DNA of 64,000 bases from Streptomyces pseudovenezuelae (lineage in GTDB: Bacteria; Actinomycetota; Actinomycetes; Streptomycetales; Streptomycetaceae). Each line of letters begins with the position of its first letter. Positions within the stretch are counted from its first letter, which is position 1. Under the pieces are notes generated by a model. The model saw nothing but the letters and a program-made list of their open reading frames with translations, did not search any database and was not told the origin of the DNA. Both the position numbers and the translations under genes were made by a program. The DNA is taken from positions 1-64,000 of the forward strand of contig NZ_KQ948150.1 of assembly GCF_001513955.1 (NCBI RefSeq), written 5' to 3'. Shown in pieces: positions 34,915 to 44,260 of the stretch.

Positions 34915-36282
34915 TCACCCTTCGGGCACGAGAGCCCGACAGTCCACCTCGACCCCGTCACCCGACACCGACAGCTCGGCGGTGTCGCCGGGCTGTCGGT
35001 ACACCCGCTCGGTGACCATCGCCCGTTCCCCGGCGAAGAGTTCGAGCAGGGAGCCGTCCACGAGGACGCGCACGGTCAGCGGTCCTTCCGGAACCCGGAG
35101 GCGCAGGGGACCGGAGCCGTCGGGCCTGGACCGCGGCCACCCCGAACGGTCCAGGGTCACCGTGCCCGCCGCCGGGTCCAGCCGCACGGTGAGCTCGGCC
35201 CCCGAGGACGACCGCAGCAGACGCACGGTGCCGGGGGACCGCGCGGTGACCGTCAGGTCGTACGCCTCCGGGAGCGGTCCCGGCCCCAACGGTGAGGCGG
35301 AGCGCAGCAGTTCGAGTTCCGGCGCCGGTGTCGCCCGCAGTGAGCCGTCCTCATGGACGTCCAGGACGCGAGCGGCGGTCAGAACTCCCGCCCAGCCCGC
35401 CCGGTCGACCTCCTCCTGCGGGCGTGCCTCCCAGGACCAGCCCCACAGCAACGCCCGGTCCCGCGCGGTGTCCTGGAGGACGGAGGGGGCGTAGAAGTCA
35501 CGGCCCTGGTCGAGGCGGCCGGCCTGGCGCGCGACGAACGTCAGGCCCCCGCCGGGGAGTTGTACCGGACGACCCGTCACATACGCCGTTCCCAGCGGGT
35601 CTCCGTCCCAGAGGGCCAGCGCCAGCACCCACTCGCCCCCGGGCGTCCGTGCCAGCTGCGGGCACTCCCAGCCGGTCGCCCCCGGCCCGAACGCCCTGGC
35701 CGTCACCGGGTCCCGGCCGTCCAGCAACACCCCCGCGAACCGCCAGTCGCGCAGGTCCTCGCAGTCGTAGACCAGCACCGACGGCGTGCCGTCCGCGTGC
35801 CCGGCGCCCACCAGAGCCCAGCGCCGGCCACCGGAGCGGAAGACGAAGGGGTCACGGAACATCGTCACGTCCAGGTCCGCCGGTGGACCGGACACCACCG
35901 GCACCGGGAGCGGCTTCCAGGCCACGAGGTCGTCGTCCTCGGCCACCGCGAGGCAGATCGAGCCCAGTCCCGCGTGGGTGCGGTCCACGCCGGTGTACAC
36001 GGCCGTCGGCACACCGTCGTCGTCCACCACGCACCCCGACCAGCAGCCCGCCTCGTCGGGACCGCCGGGCGTCGGGGTGAGCGCGACCGGATGGTGCTCC
36101 CAGTGGGCGAGGTCGGGGCTGGAGGCATGCCCCCAGTGGACGTTCGTGTGCACGGAGGCCTGCGGGTTGTGCTGGTAGAAGAGGTGGTAGCGGCCGCGCC
36201 AACGGAAGGGCCCGTTGGGGTCGTTGATCCAGTGGGCGGGCGGGCGGACCCGGAAACGCGGGGCGTCGGGGTCAGGGCTCAA
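34915..36282 (-). CDS. GH32 glycosidase (sucrose/fructan hydrolase)
   Basis: A 455-residue cytoplasmic enzyme hydrolysing beta-fructosidic bonds. The five-blade propeller (about 10-330) shows nucleophile Asp21 in WINDPNG, Asp143 in FRDP and acid/base Glu205 in ECPQL. A C-terminal beta-sandwich (about 340-455) contains VLVDGSLLELFAGE. There is no signal peptide, fitting hydrolysis of imported sugar. The TTG start overlaps the permease stop by 4 nt and has AGGAG 8 nt upstream. It is the last gene of the operon. Confidence 0.92.
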   Translation of the reverse strand: MSPDPDAPRFRVRPPAHWINDPNGPFRWRGRYHLFYQHNPQASVHTNVHWGHASSPDLAHWEHHPVALTPTPGGPDEAGCWSGCVVDDDGVPTAVYTGVDRTHAGLGSICLAVAEDDDLVAWKPLPVPVVSGPPADLDVTMFRDPFVFRSGGRRWALVGAGHADGTPSVLVYDCEDLRDWRFAGVLLDGRDPVTARAFGPGATGWECPQLARTPGGEWVLALALWDGDPLGTAYVTGRPVQLPGGGLTFVARQAGRLDQGRDFYAPSVLQDTARDRALLWGWSWEARPQEEVDRAGWAGVLTAARVLDVHEDGSLRATPAPELELLRSASPLGPGPLPEAYDLTVTARSPGTVRLLRSSSGAELTVRLDPAAGTVTLDRSGWPRSRPDGSGPLRLRVPEGPLTVRVLVDGSLLELFAGERAMVTERVYRQPGDTAELSVSGDGVEVDCRALVPEG

Positions 36283-37172
36283 CGGTTGACTCCTGCGGAG
36301 GTGATGCCCTCGCGGAGAGGGCGCTGGCCGACGAGGAACACGGCGACGGCGGGGATCATGGAGAGCACGACTCCGGCGAGGACCACCGAGATGGAGCCGG
36401 TGCCGAGGTTGCCCTGGAGCGAGACCAGGCCCAGCGGCAGGGTGTAGTTCTGACCGGAGGTCTCCAGGATCAGCGGCCGGAAGAACTCGTTCCAGTGGTA
36501 GTTGAAGGCGAGGACGCCGACGATCGCGAGCCCGGGCGTGGCCAGCGGCGCGTACACGGAACGGAAGGTCCGCCAGGGACCCGCGCCGTCCAGCATCGCC
36601 GCCTCGCCCAGGTCCTTGGGCATGCCCAGGAAGTACTGGCGCATGAGAAAGGTGCCGAAGGCGGTCGGGAACGCCGGAATGATCAGCCCGAGCAGGGTGT
36701 CGGTCAGGCTCATCGACTTGAGCACGAGGAACACCGGCACGATCGTGACCTGCAAGGGAACCATCATGGTCGCGAGGACCAGGGCGAACAGCGACTTCTT
36801 GAAACGGAAGTCGAGACGGGCGAAGGCGTAACCGGCGAGCCCCGCGGTGATCATCTGGCCGACCGCGATCAGGGCGGTCACCAGTGTGGAGTTCAGCGCG
36901 AGCAGCCACACGTCGATCTGGTCGAAGACCCCGCGGTACGAGTCGACCGTGGGATGCGTCGGGATGATCTTCGGGGGCAGGTCGAAGGACTCGGCAGGAG
37001 TGCGCAGGGACGTGGAGACCGTCCAGATCACCGGGCCGAGGGTGAGCAGCGCGCAGGCCGCGAGGCCGGCGATCCGCGCCCAGGGGGCGAGCGAGTGCCG
37101 CGCACGGCTCACGGACAGGGGCGCGGGGCTGGTCTTCAGGGTCGCTTGGCTCAAGGGACTCACCCGGCTCAC
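36279..37172 (-). CDS. Sugar ABC transporter permease (MalG-like)
   Basis: A 297-residue inner-membrane subunit with six helices. The EAA motif is EAAMLDGAGPWRTFRSVYAPL (shown shorter as EAAMLDGAGPWRTF) at about 190-205, which docks the ATPase. The N-terminal segment before helix 1 is basic. GTG start within the stop of the partner permease. No ATP-binding gene is in the operon; a shared MsiK-type ATPase, as used by Streptomyces sugar transporters, is the likely energiser. Confidence 0.92.
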   Translation of the reverse strand: MSRVSPLSQATLKTSPAPLSVSRARHSLAPWARIAGLAACALLTLGPVIWTVSTSLRTPAESFDLPPKIIPTHPTVDSYRGVFDQIDVWLLALNSTLVTALIAVGQMITAGLAGYAFARLDFRFKKSLFALVLATMMVPLQVTIVPVFLVLKSMSLTDTLLGLIIPAFPTAFGTFLMRQYFLGMPKDLGEAAMLDGAGPWRTFRSVYAPLATPGLAIVGVLAFNYHWNEFFRPLILETSGQNYTLPLGLVSLQGNLGTGSISVVLAGVVLSMIPAVAVFLVGQRPLREGITSAGVNR

Positions 37173-38125
37173 TGGTAGTGGACGAAACGCCGGCTGAGCC
37201 GGAACTGGAGGGCGGTGACCGCCATGATCAGTACGAACAGCAGCACGCCCACCGCGGACGCCTCACCGAAGCGCAGCTGCTCGAACGCTGACTCGTAGAT
37301 GACCATCACGACGGTGCGGGTGGAGTCGCCGGGCCCGCCGTCGGTCAGGACGTACGGCTGCTCGAAGACCTGCAGCGCGTTGATGACCCCGACCACGGTC
37401 GCCACCAGCAGGGTCGGCGACAGCAGGGGCAGCGTCACGTGCAGGTGCTTGCGCAGCCCGGTCGCCCCGTCCAGGGAGGCCGCCTCGTGGATCTCCTTGG
37501 GGATGTTGTTGAGCCCTCCCACGAACAGCAGGAACGAGAACCCGAACTGCTGCCAGACGTAGACCAGGATCACCGCCGCCATCGCCGAGTGCTCCGATGT
37601 CAGCCAGGGCACCGGGGCGATCCCGACCTGCCCGAGCACCCAGTTCACGACTCCGAAGTCCTGGTTGAACAGGTACTTCATCACCACCGAGATCGACGCC
37701 GCCGACAGCACCAGCGGGAAGAAGAACGCCGAACGGAACACCGATCGCAGCCACATGGGCATCCGCCCGTTCACCGCGAGCGCCAGGACCAGGGCGATCA
37801 GCAGCTGGAGGGCCACCGCGAGCACCATGAAGACGAGCGTGTTGCGGAAGGAGACCAGGACGGTCGAATCGGTGAAGACCTCACGGTAGTTGGCCGCCCC
37901 GGCCCAGCGCGGGGAGTCGATCACGTTCCAGTGGAAGAGGCTCAGCACGACCGAGCCGACGATCGGCACGACCGTGAAGACCACGATGCCGACGATGGTG
38001 GGCGCCAGGAACAGCGTGGCCAGCAGCCGGGTGCCGCGGTCACGGGCCGAGGGCTGCGCGGCTCCCGTGGCGGGCGTGGTCGCGGGCCGTGACGGTCGTA
38101 CGGCGGGCATCTGGGTGTTCGTCAT
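37169..38125 (-). CDS. Sugar ABC transporter permease (MalF-like)
   Basis: A 318-residue inner-membrane subunit with six helices. The EAA motif reads EIHEAASLDGATGLRKHL at about 215-232. The first helix (LLATLFLAPTIVGIVVF) follows a 35-residue cytoplasmic tail rich in Pro/Ala. ATG start overlapping the binding-protein stop by 4 nt. Works with the MalG-like partner and the binding protein. Confidence 0.92.
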   Translation of the reverse strand: MTNTQMPAVRPSRPATTPATGAAQPSARDRGTRLLATLFLAPTIVGIVVFTVVPIVGSVVLSLFHWNVIDSPRWAGAANYREVFTDSTVLVSFRNTLVFMVLAVALQLLIALVLALAVNGRMPMWLRSVFRSAFFFPLVLSAASISVVMKYLFNQDFGVVNWVLGQVGIAPVPWLTSEHSAMAAVILVYVWQQFGFSFLLFVGGLNNIPKEIHEAASLDGATGLRKHLHVTLPLLSPTLLVATVVGVINALQVFEQPYVLTDGGPGDSTRTVVMVIYESAFEQLRFGEASAVGVLLFVLIMAVTALQFRLSRRFVHYQ

Positions 38126-39531
38126 ACGTCACGCTCCATGGCCTTCTCCAGATCGCTCTGCATCCGGCGCAGCGCCGGGCCCACCGAGCGCCGCGAGGAC
38201 AGGGCGGTCCCGGTGTGCTTGAGCAGCACCTGCTCGACCTCGGCGACCTGCGGCGGCGCCGGGATCGGGCCGGTGTCGGGGAACTTGTCGAGGGTGTCGT
38301 AGAAGACCTGCCAGTGGCGGGGGCCGCTCTCCCGGTAACGGTCCGCGGTGAGCATCGAACGGCGGGCCGGGGTCGTCTGGTTGGTCTCGAACAGCCGCAT
38401 CAGGGTGTCCCTGCGGGCGGCGAACTTGATGAACTCCCACGCCTCGTCCTGCTTCTTCGACGTGCGCAGCAGCGAGTATCCGGCGGCCCCGTACTGCATG
38501 CGCTGGGTCCGCCAGCGGGGGAAGTACTGCACGTCGAAGCTGCCGGGCTCCATTCCGGCGAGGTGCAGACCGCCCGCCCAGAAGCCGCCGGCGGGAGTGA
38601 CGCCGACCCGGCCGGTGGAGAACACCCCGATGAGGTTCTGCCCGTTGCCGCCCTCGGGGCGGGTGCACAGGCCCTCCTGGATCAGGGAGGCCAGATAGTC
38701 GTACGACTCCTCGACCCGCGCGTCCGTGGCCTGCGGGGTCGTCCACCGGAAGCCGCCCCCGCGGCCCTGGCGTGCGGCGCTCGGGTAGAAGCCGTCCCAC
38801 AGCCACGCGCCGCCCGGCGCCTTGGACTCGGTGAGCAGGTTGGTGCCGTTGGCGAACAGCCAGGGGACGACCCCGCCCCACAGGCGGTTGGTCCAGAAAT
38901 ACGGCGTGAACTGCGAGCCGCTGGACTTCTTCATGTCCCGCAGAAGCTCGGTGAAGTCGTCGCGGGTCCAGTCGGCCGCCGGGAAGCCCGCGCCCGCCCG
39001 CTTCAGCACCTGGCTGTTCAGGTACATGTCGGCCGCGTTGAACTCGACCGGCAGCTGGTACAGGCTGCCCTCGTACATCATCGACTCGACCAGCGAGGGA
39101 TGGACGTCGGCGAAGTACTCGCGCAGCTCGGCCGCGTCGCGCTTCACCCACGCGTCGAGGGCGACGCCGAGGCGCTGGGCGAAGAGCTGGACGCCCTCGG
39201 TCGCGACATAGACGAGGTCGGGCGCGGTGCCCGCCGCGATCTGGGTGAGGATCTTCGCGAAGAAGTCCGACCAGTCGGTGGCCTGTACCGCGTTGATCCG
39301 CAGCTTGATGTCGGGGTGGACCTTCTTGAAGCCCTCGGTGAGCGTGCGGATCGCCTCCGGGCCGTAGGCGGGCCCGAGGGTGGCGACGACGAGGGAGCCG
39401 TCGTCGCGGCCGGGGATGTCGGCTCCGGTGAGCCGGTCCCAGCTCGCGGCGGTGCCGGCGAGCGCGGCGGCTCCCGCGCCGTAGGCGCCGTACCGCAGCA
39501 GGGTGCGACGGGTGAGGTGCGAGTCGGTCAT
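38122..39531 (-). CDS. Sugar ABC transporter substrate-binding protein (Tat-type leader)
   Basis: A 469-residue extracellular binding protein. The N-terminus has a twin-arginine motif (TRRTLLRYGAYGAGAAAL) and no lipobox Cys is obvious, so it may remain anchored or be released after Tat export. The family-1 solute-binding fold shows VVATLGPAYGPEAIRTL, TDWSDFFAKILTQIAAGTAP and PDLVYVATEGVQLFA. With the cytoplasmic GH32 enzyme the likely ligand is sucrose or a short fructan, which is inference. First gene of the operon, directly after the operator pair. Confidence 0.88.
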   Translation of the reverse strand: MTDSHLTRRTLLRYGAYGAGAAALAGTAASWDRLTGADIPGRDDGSLVVATLGPAYGPEAIRTLTEGFKKVHPDIKLRINAVQATDWSDFFAKILTQIAAGTAPDLVYVATEGVQLFAQRLGVALDAWVKRDAAELREYFADVHPSLVESMMYEGSLYQLPVEFNAADMYLNSQVLKRAGAGFPAADWTRDDFTELLRDMKKSSGSQFTPYFWTNRLWGGVVPWLFANGTNLLTESKAPGGAWLWDGFYPSAARQGRGGGFRWTTPQATDARVEESYDYLASLIQEGLCTRPEGGNGQNLIGVFSTGRVGVTPAGGFWAGGLHLAGMEPGSFDVQYFPRWRTQRMQYGAAGYSLLRTSKKQDEAWEFIKFAARRDTLMRLFETNQTTPARRSMLTADRYRESGPRHWQVFYDTLDKFPDTGPIPAPPQVAEVEQVLLKHTGTALSSRRSVGPALRRMQSDLEKAMERDV

Positions 39532-39540
39532 CCAGCGTGC

Positions 39541-39638
39541 CTAACTCGTGTTAGCTCAAGGTTGACGCCCAGATGATGGGGAGGCCGCCACGGCCGTGTC
39601 AAGGGTGCTGCACGCCTTGACCTTTAACGAGTTAGGTC
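39541..39638 (-). promoter_or_regulatory. Promoter and two LacI-type operators of the sugar operon
   Basis: On the minus strand TTGACA (39602-39597) and CATCAT (39578-39573) are 18 nt apart. An operator-like palindrome CTAAC-TCGT-GTTAG (39541-39554) lies downstream near the start codon. A second, GACCT...AGGTC (39619-39638), lies just upstream of the -35. Both share the core CCTAACTCGT in the same orientation. The arrangement suits repression by a LacI dimer pair or loop. Confidence 0.65.
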
Positions 39639-40094
39639 AGAGGGTGTGGGCCGTACCGCCTCGGCGGCACGGGCGGTGGCGAGGGCGGCGGCGAGCGGCC
39701 GATGGGGCCGTGGAGCTGCGGCAGCCGCGAGGGGCGGGTGAGGAGCCAGATGGGGGGCAGGTCGAAGATGTCGTAGGGCGGCGCGTACGCGGCATCACGA
39801 ACGTCCTGAGTCCGGGACCCGGTGGCGACCGCGTCGAGCCGCAGTCGTCGTCAGTCGAGAGATGTGCTGTCACCGGACTGAGGCAGGGACGGCACTCCTC
39901 GGGGCCGTCGGTCTCCCGGTCGGTCACCGGGTCGAGGGGGCAGGGGGGAGCCGTTCGCCCGCAGGGAGGCGCCGTACGAAGGCGCCGGGCTCCCGGGGAG
40001 TTGAGGGAACGGCCGCTCTGGGCAGTCAACCAGGGGTGACGTGCCCGACGGGGGCACGGACTTCGGACAGACCCTGGCGATCAACGGAGCACGC
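39639..40094. other. Intergenic region without convincing gene
   Basis: No start codon with ribosome site and plausible protein was found. On the minus strand a start-less frame at about 39700-39830 reads protein-like text (AYAPPYDIFDLPPIWLL), which may be the remains of a gene. The rest is composition-driven open frame. The promoter of the TauD gene must lie near 40040-40090 but no clear boxes are seen. Confidence 0.4.
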
Positions 40095-41060
40095 ATGACG
40101 ACGGACAAGAGCACGGCCGAGCGGGACGCGGGCATCGAGGTGAACCCCGTGGCCGGGCACATCGGAGCCGAGATCACCGGCGTCGACCTGGCCGACGACC
40201 TCGACGACGCGGTGGTCGCCGCGATCCGCGCCGCGGTGCTGCGCTGGAAGGTGGTGTTCTTCCGGGGACAGAAGCTCGACCACGCCGGGCACGTCGCGTT
40301 CGCCCGCAGGTTCGGCGAGCCCGTCGTCCTGCGCAAGCGGGGCAGCGCCTCGCCCACGGAGTTCCCGGAGGTCGAGACGACCGCGGACCGGCTGGAGCTG
40401 GGCGGGAAGTTCGGCATGGGGCACGAGGAGTGGCTGCGGCGCCGGCGGCACACCCTGCTGCGCGGCTGGCACTGCGACCACGGCGCCCGCGTCGACCCGC
40501 CGGCGGCCACCGTGCTGCGCGCCGAGACCGTCCCGCCCTACGGCGGTGACACCACCTGGTCCAACCTCGCGGCCGCCTACGCCGGACTGTCCGCCCCGGT
40601 GCGGGAGTTCGTCGACGGCCTGCGCGCGGAGCACCGGCTCGGCGTCGGCTACCAGCCCCGGCCGGGCGACGACGCCTACGTCCGCCACCTCCTGGACCAC
40701 CAGGTGGCCTCCCTGCACCCGCTCGTGCGGGTGCACCCCGAGACCGGGGAGCGGATCCTCTACGTCAACGGCTACTACGTCGAGCAGATCGCCGACCTCT
40801 CCCGCGCCGAGAGCCGGGCGGTCCTGGACCTGCTTCTCGAACAGGCGGTCAGGCCGGAGTACACGGTCCGCTTCCGCTGGGAGCCGGGCAGCGTGGCCTT
40901 CTGGGACAACCGCGCCACCATCCACCTGGCCCCCTCCGACAACGCCCACCTCGACTTCCGGCGGACCATGCACCGGGTGATGCTCGCGGGGGACGTGCCG
41001 GTGGGGGTGGACGGGAAGCGGTCGGAGGCGATCACGGGGAGTGCGGTGGGGCGCTGGTGA
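40095..41060 (+). CDS. TauD/TfdA-family dioxygenase
   Basis: A 321-residue Fe(II)/2-oxoglutarate-dependent oxygenase. The metal triad is His126 and Asp128 in GWHCDHG and His293 in RRTMHRV; an Arg shortly after would bind 2-oxoglutarate. The opening GIEVNPVAGHIGAEITGVDL is the TauD family N-terminus. The region between 80 and 125 is longer than in taurine dioxygenase, so the substrate is probably not taurine. ATG at 40095; upstream in-frame ATG-like codon at 40041 adds an unlikely leader. Monocistronic. Confidence 0.88.
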   Translation: MTTDKSTAERDAGIEVNPVAGHIGAEITGVDLADDLDDAVVAAIRAAVLRWKVVFFRGQKLDHAGHVAFARRFGEPVVLRKRGSASPTEFPEVETTADRLELGGKFGMGHEEWLRRRRHTLLRGWHCDHGARVDPPAATVLRAETVPPYGGDTTWSNLAAAYAGLSAPVREFVDGLRAEHRLGVGYQPRPGDDAYVRHLLDHQVASLHPLVRVHPETGERILYVNGYYVEQIADLSRAESRAVLDLLLEQAVRPEYTVRFRWEPGSVAFWDNRATIHLAPSDNAHLDFRRTMHRVMLAGDVPVGVDGKRSEAITGSAVGRW

Positions 41061-41523
41061 GATGAGGTGATGGGGCGGGCGGCGGCCGAGGGCTCGGAGC
41101 TGTTGGGTGGCTGAGGCTGCGGCCGGTTTGGGCGGGGTGCTCGGGCCGGGGTCTGCTGGGAGCGGCGAGGACATGGCCCCGGCGGGCCGGACATGGCCCC
41201 GGCAGGCCGGTGGGTCGGGCCGAGCCGGGGCGCGACAGGGGTTGGGGCAGGCCGGGGCGGGGTGCCGATGGCCCCGGCTGCTCGGCCTGCTGAGCAGGCG
41301 GTTGTCTCTGCGGCCGGCCCTGCGCCCGCCGGTTCCTGGTTCCGGGGCCTGCCTGGAACGCCGGCCGCTCGGCCCACGTCTGCGGCCGGACTTCTGGACC
41401 ATGCGGGCCGCCGACAGCGGCGACGGTGTGCTCAGCACGCCGCGGTCGGGGCTGGGCCACTTCGCCGAGGGCGTCCCGGGCCGGACGGGGTGCCCCCTCC
41501 GGCCCGGCACGTGTTCGGCGGAG
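41061..41523. other. Low-complexity intergenic region with a duplicated 20-bp block
   Basis: GGACATGGCCCCGGCGGGCC (41169-41188) is repeated at once with one change (41189-41208). The surroundings are rich in GCCGGGGC-like words. Open frames on both strands show no family resemblance. Looks like expanded non-coding sequence between two convergent genes. Confidence 0.55.
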
Positions 41524-42552
41524 CTAGGCGCCCGGGCGCCAGCCCAGCGCGGGGCCCAGTTTGACCGCCATGTCGGTGAGGATCTGCACATAGTCCTCGT
41601 GCTCGAAGGTGAACGGCAGGGCGAAGGCCACCTCGTCCACCTCGCGGAACGCGGCGTGCGCGTGCAGCCGTTCGGCGATCTCCGCCGACGTGCCGACGAT
41701 GTCCGGCGCGAACATCAACCGTGCCGGACCCTGCGGTGACGCGGTACGGGGGGTGCGCCGGGCCGCGTACTCCTCATATTTCGCGCGCTGCTCCGACGAG
41801 GCCGAGTCGGTGGGGATGACGACGAGCCCCTGGGACACCCGGGCCTCCTCACCGTCCGGGTGGGCGGCGCGGAAGGCGCGGATGTGCGAGAGCTGGATCT
41901 CCGCGAAGTCGTACGGCCCCTCCCGGTCCTCCGCCTTGACCACACTGCTGGTCAGGAAGTTCATGCCGTGCTCACCGGCCCAGCGCGCGGAGCTCAGGCT
42001 GCCGCCGCCGTACCACAGGCGCCGGCCGAGGCCGGGGGAGTGCGGCTGCACCCGGTCCGAGAAGACCTCGAAGCCCTGTACCCCGCTGAAGTCGCTGGCG
42101 GGCTTGCCCCGTACGAGGTCCAGCAGCCGCCGCACCCGCTCGTAGGAGAAGTCCTCGGTGTCGGCCGTGTCCGGGTACAGCGCCTCCTTGACCTCGTCGA
42201 AGTGCATCGGCGGGCCCACGCTCACGCCGGGGTTGACCCGGCCGCCGGACAGGATGTCGACGGTCGCCAGGTCCTCGGCCAGCCGCAGCGGGTTCTCCCA
42301 GCCGAGCGGGGTCACCGCCGTGCCGAGCTCGATACGACTGGTGCGCTGCGAAGCCGCCGCCATGACGGCTACGGGGGAGGAGATGCCGTACTGGAGATGC
42401 CGGTGGCGCAGCCACGCGCTGTCGAAGCCGAGCCGCTCGCCCAGCTCGATGATCTCCAGTGTGGACTCGTGGCCACGCCGCGGGTCCGCCTCGTCGAACA
42501 GGCCGATGGTCAGGAAGCCCAGCTTGCGCAGCGGGCGTGGGGTCGACGGCAC
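41524..42552 (-). CDS. LLM-class flavin-dependent oxidoreductase
   Basis: A 342-residue luciferase-like monooxygenase with an FMN- or F420-binding TIM barrel. Typical segments are KLGFLTIGLFDEADP, RIELGTAVTPLGWENPLRLAEDLAT and LSGGRVNPGVSVG, the signature of the group. The GTG start gives VPSTPRPLRKLGF. The last codons lie in a GGCGCCCGGGCGCC palindrome. Substrate unknown; relatives oxidise sulphonates, amines or F420-linked compounds. It converges on the TauD gene across the low-complexity region. Confidence 0.88.
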   Translation of the reverse strand: MPSTPRPLRKLGFLTIGLFDEADPRRGHESTLEIIELGERLGFDSAWLRHRHLQYGISSPVAVMAAASQRTSRIELGTAVTPLGWENPLRLAEDLATVDILSGGRVNPGVSVGPPMHFDEVKEALYPDTADTEDFSYERVRRLLDLVRGKPASDFSGVQGFEVFSDRVQPHSPGLGRRLWYGGGSLSSARWAGEHGMNFLTSSVVKAEDREGPYDFAEIQLSHIRAFRAAHPDGEEARVSQGLVVIPTDSASSEQRAKYEEYAARRTPRTASPQGPARLMFAPDIVGTSAEIAERLHAHAAFREVDEVAFALPFTFEHEDYVQILTDMAVKLGPALGWRPGA

Positions 42553-42642
42553 GAGCCCTCCGGGGTGTTTGAGATATCAAGTAGTACGGGAGTGCCAACG
42601 AGCCCGTCCCACCTGGTGTTCCCGATCGCCGGGCTCTTCAGG

Positions 42643-44151
42643 TCACGTTCGGGGCAGGGGGATGGTCACCTCGTCCTCGACCGGCGGGTCGATCTCCTGG
42701 GCCAGGTTGCCGGTGGCCGCGAAGCAGCGCAGACGCACCGCCTCCGGGGTGACGTCCAGCCGCAGGAAGCACTTGAAGAACGGCGGGCTGTACGTCGCCG
42801 AGCTCGGCGAGAACAGCTGGGTGTAGATCTTGCGCACGGGGAGGCGGAACCGCGAGGTGCGGTCGGGCCGGCCGCCCGCGCCCAGGAGACTGGCGACCAG
42901 GCGGGTGCGGAAGGTGATGCGGGGTGCCTCGCCCGGAACACGCGTGGGCGGGATGCCGAGGCGCTCGGCGATCACCGCGGTGGCCTCGGCCTCGGTGAGG
43001 GTGAAGAAGCGGCGCAGGTGCAGCCGGCGGCCGTAGAGCCTGCTGTAGAAGGCCAGGGAGTCGCCGCGCAGCGGATAGCAGCGGAAGTCCTTCTCCGTGA
43101 CGTCCGCGACGGAGACGTGCGGGATGGTGTGCGTGGCGTGCATGAACGCGCCGCCGCCGCCCGAGACGACGTACTGGACGGTGCGGCCGTCCACGTCGAC
43201 CGGATAGCGCTGGTAGTTGTGGATGTCGCCGCCTATCGCCGCGACGTAGTGGTGCTCCGCGTCGCGCACGATGTCGTCGACGGTGCCGCCGCCCTCGATG
43301 GCGCACGGGTGGTGCTCGCCGTCCACGTACAGGGGTGAACCCGTGATGAGGATCTTCGGGCGCGGGCCCCGGGACACCTCGCGCAGCCAGGCGCCCTGTT
43401 CGGCGTCGAGAGTGCCGAGCAGCCCGGTGTCGATGCCGATGATCCGCAACGGTCCGGCGTCGACGGCCCAGTACGGGCCCGGCTGGACGCCCTGTTGGGA
43501 CGGCTTCGCACGCAACTCGCGTGCCTTGTCGAGGTGTTGCCCGTCCGTCGCACGCGGGCGGTGCCACAGCAGGGAGCGCAGCCAGGCGCCGGTGAGGGGG
43601 CGGGGTGCGGGCTCGGGGTCCAGCGGCGGGGCGTCGTCGCAGAAGACGCGCATGAAGGCGCCGAGATCCTCGTACCAGTCGTGGTTGCCGGGTATCGCGT
43701 AGATCGGCGCCGGATAGTCCTGATAGGGCCGGAAGAACTTGGTGCCGTAGTCGTCCGCGCTGCCCACCGGGTAGATCACGTCACTGGCGACGACCGCGAA
43801 CCGGGTGTCCTGACTGATCCTCAAGAACCCGGGCACGACGGCGTACTGGGGGTCGTCCCCCTCGCCGGTGTCGCCGATGACCATGAACGAGAACCGCTCC
43901 GGATCCGCACGCCGGATCACCTTGTCGGCGGGGGCGCCGGCCGCCGTGCGCTGGGCGACCCAGCGGCTTCGGGTGCGGCCCGTGGGATCGCCGAACCAGG
44001 AGGCGAGCACGCCGTTGCGGGCCGCCCACAGCGTCTTCGGGTTCAGCCACGAGATCTTCTCGACCTCGGGCGGCATCAGCCGCTTGTACTCGCCGAGTCG
44101 GGTGGAGCCCCAGCCGGCGCCTTCGGCGGTATCGCGTGAGGAGTCAGACAC
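42643..44151 (-). CDS. Large calcineurin-like metallophosphoesterase
   Basis: A 502-residue protein with a dinuclear-metal phosphoesterase core. Metal motifs are MVIGDTGEGDDP (about 90), IPGNHDWYED (about 145) and IGGDIHNYQRY (about 260, His-x-Asn variant of the usual GHxH). The flanking N-terminal 80 residues (LMPPEVEKISWLNPKTLW) and C-terminal 130 residues are specific to this actinobacterial subgroup. No signal peptide. Substrate unknown. GTG start at 44151; upstream ATG codons would overlap the MHYT gene. Confidence 0.82.
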   Translation of the reverse strand: MSDSSRDTAEGAGWGSTRLGEYKRLMPPEVEKISWLNPKTLWAARNGVLASWFGDPTGRTRSRWVAQRTAAGAPADKVIRRADPERFSFMVIGDTGEGDDPQYAVVPGFLRISQDTRFAVVASDVIYPVGSADDYGTKFFRPYQDYPAPIYAIPGNHDWYEDLGAFMRVFCDDAPPLDPEPAPRPLTGAWLRSLLWHRPRATDGQHLDKARELRAKPSQQGVQPGPYWAVDAGPLRIIGIDTGLLGTLDAEQGAWLREVSRGPRPKILITGSPLYVDGEHHPCAIEGGGTVDDIVRDAEHHYVAAIGGDIHNYQRYPVDVDGRTVQYVVSGGGGAFMHATHTIPHVSVADVTEKDFRCYPLRGDSLAFYSRLYGRRLHLRRFFTLTEAEATAVIAERLGIPPTRVPGEAPRITFRTRLVASLLGAGGRPDRTSRFRLPVRKIYTQLFSPSSATYSPPFFKCFLRLDVTPEAVRLRCFAATGNLAQEIDPPVEDEVTIPLPRT

Positions 44152-44260
44152 CGGTGCACCGTAACAACGATCTAGAACCGGCCAGGAAGGGGGGGAGTGG
44201 TCCACGGCGGTCCCCCTCCCCGGCATCACCCGATCCGTGGGGCCCCGGGAAGCGTGGTGC

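Noticed and set aside
34218..34961. Open frames across the 162-bp repeats on the minus strand
   Set aside because: Several frames are open at once and the repeated peptide is low complexity; no start signal.
39637..40029. A 130-codon frame on the minus strand before the TauD gene
   Set aside because: Ser/Pro/Arg-rich text with no ribosome site. A neighbouring frame looks more protein-like but has no start codon.
41527..41540. Palindrome GGCGCCCGGGCGCC as a terminator of the LLM gene
   Set aside because: It lies inside the last codons and has no loop, so it cannot form a usual terminator hairpin.
42643..44151. Secreted alkaline phosphatase (PhoD-like)
   Set aside because: No Tat or Sec signal is present and the metal motifs fit a calcineurin-like intracellular enzyme.
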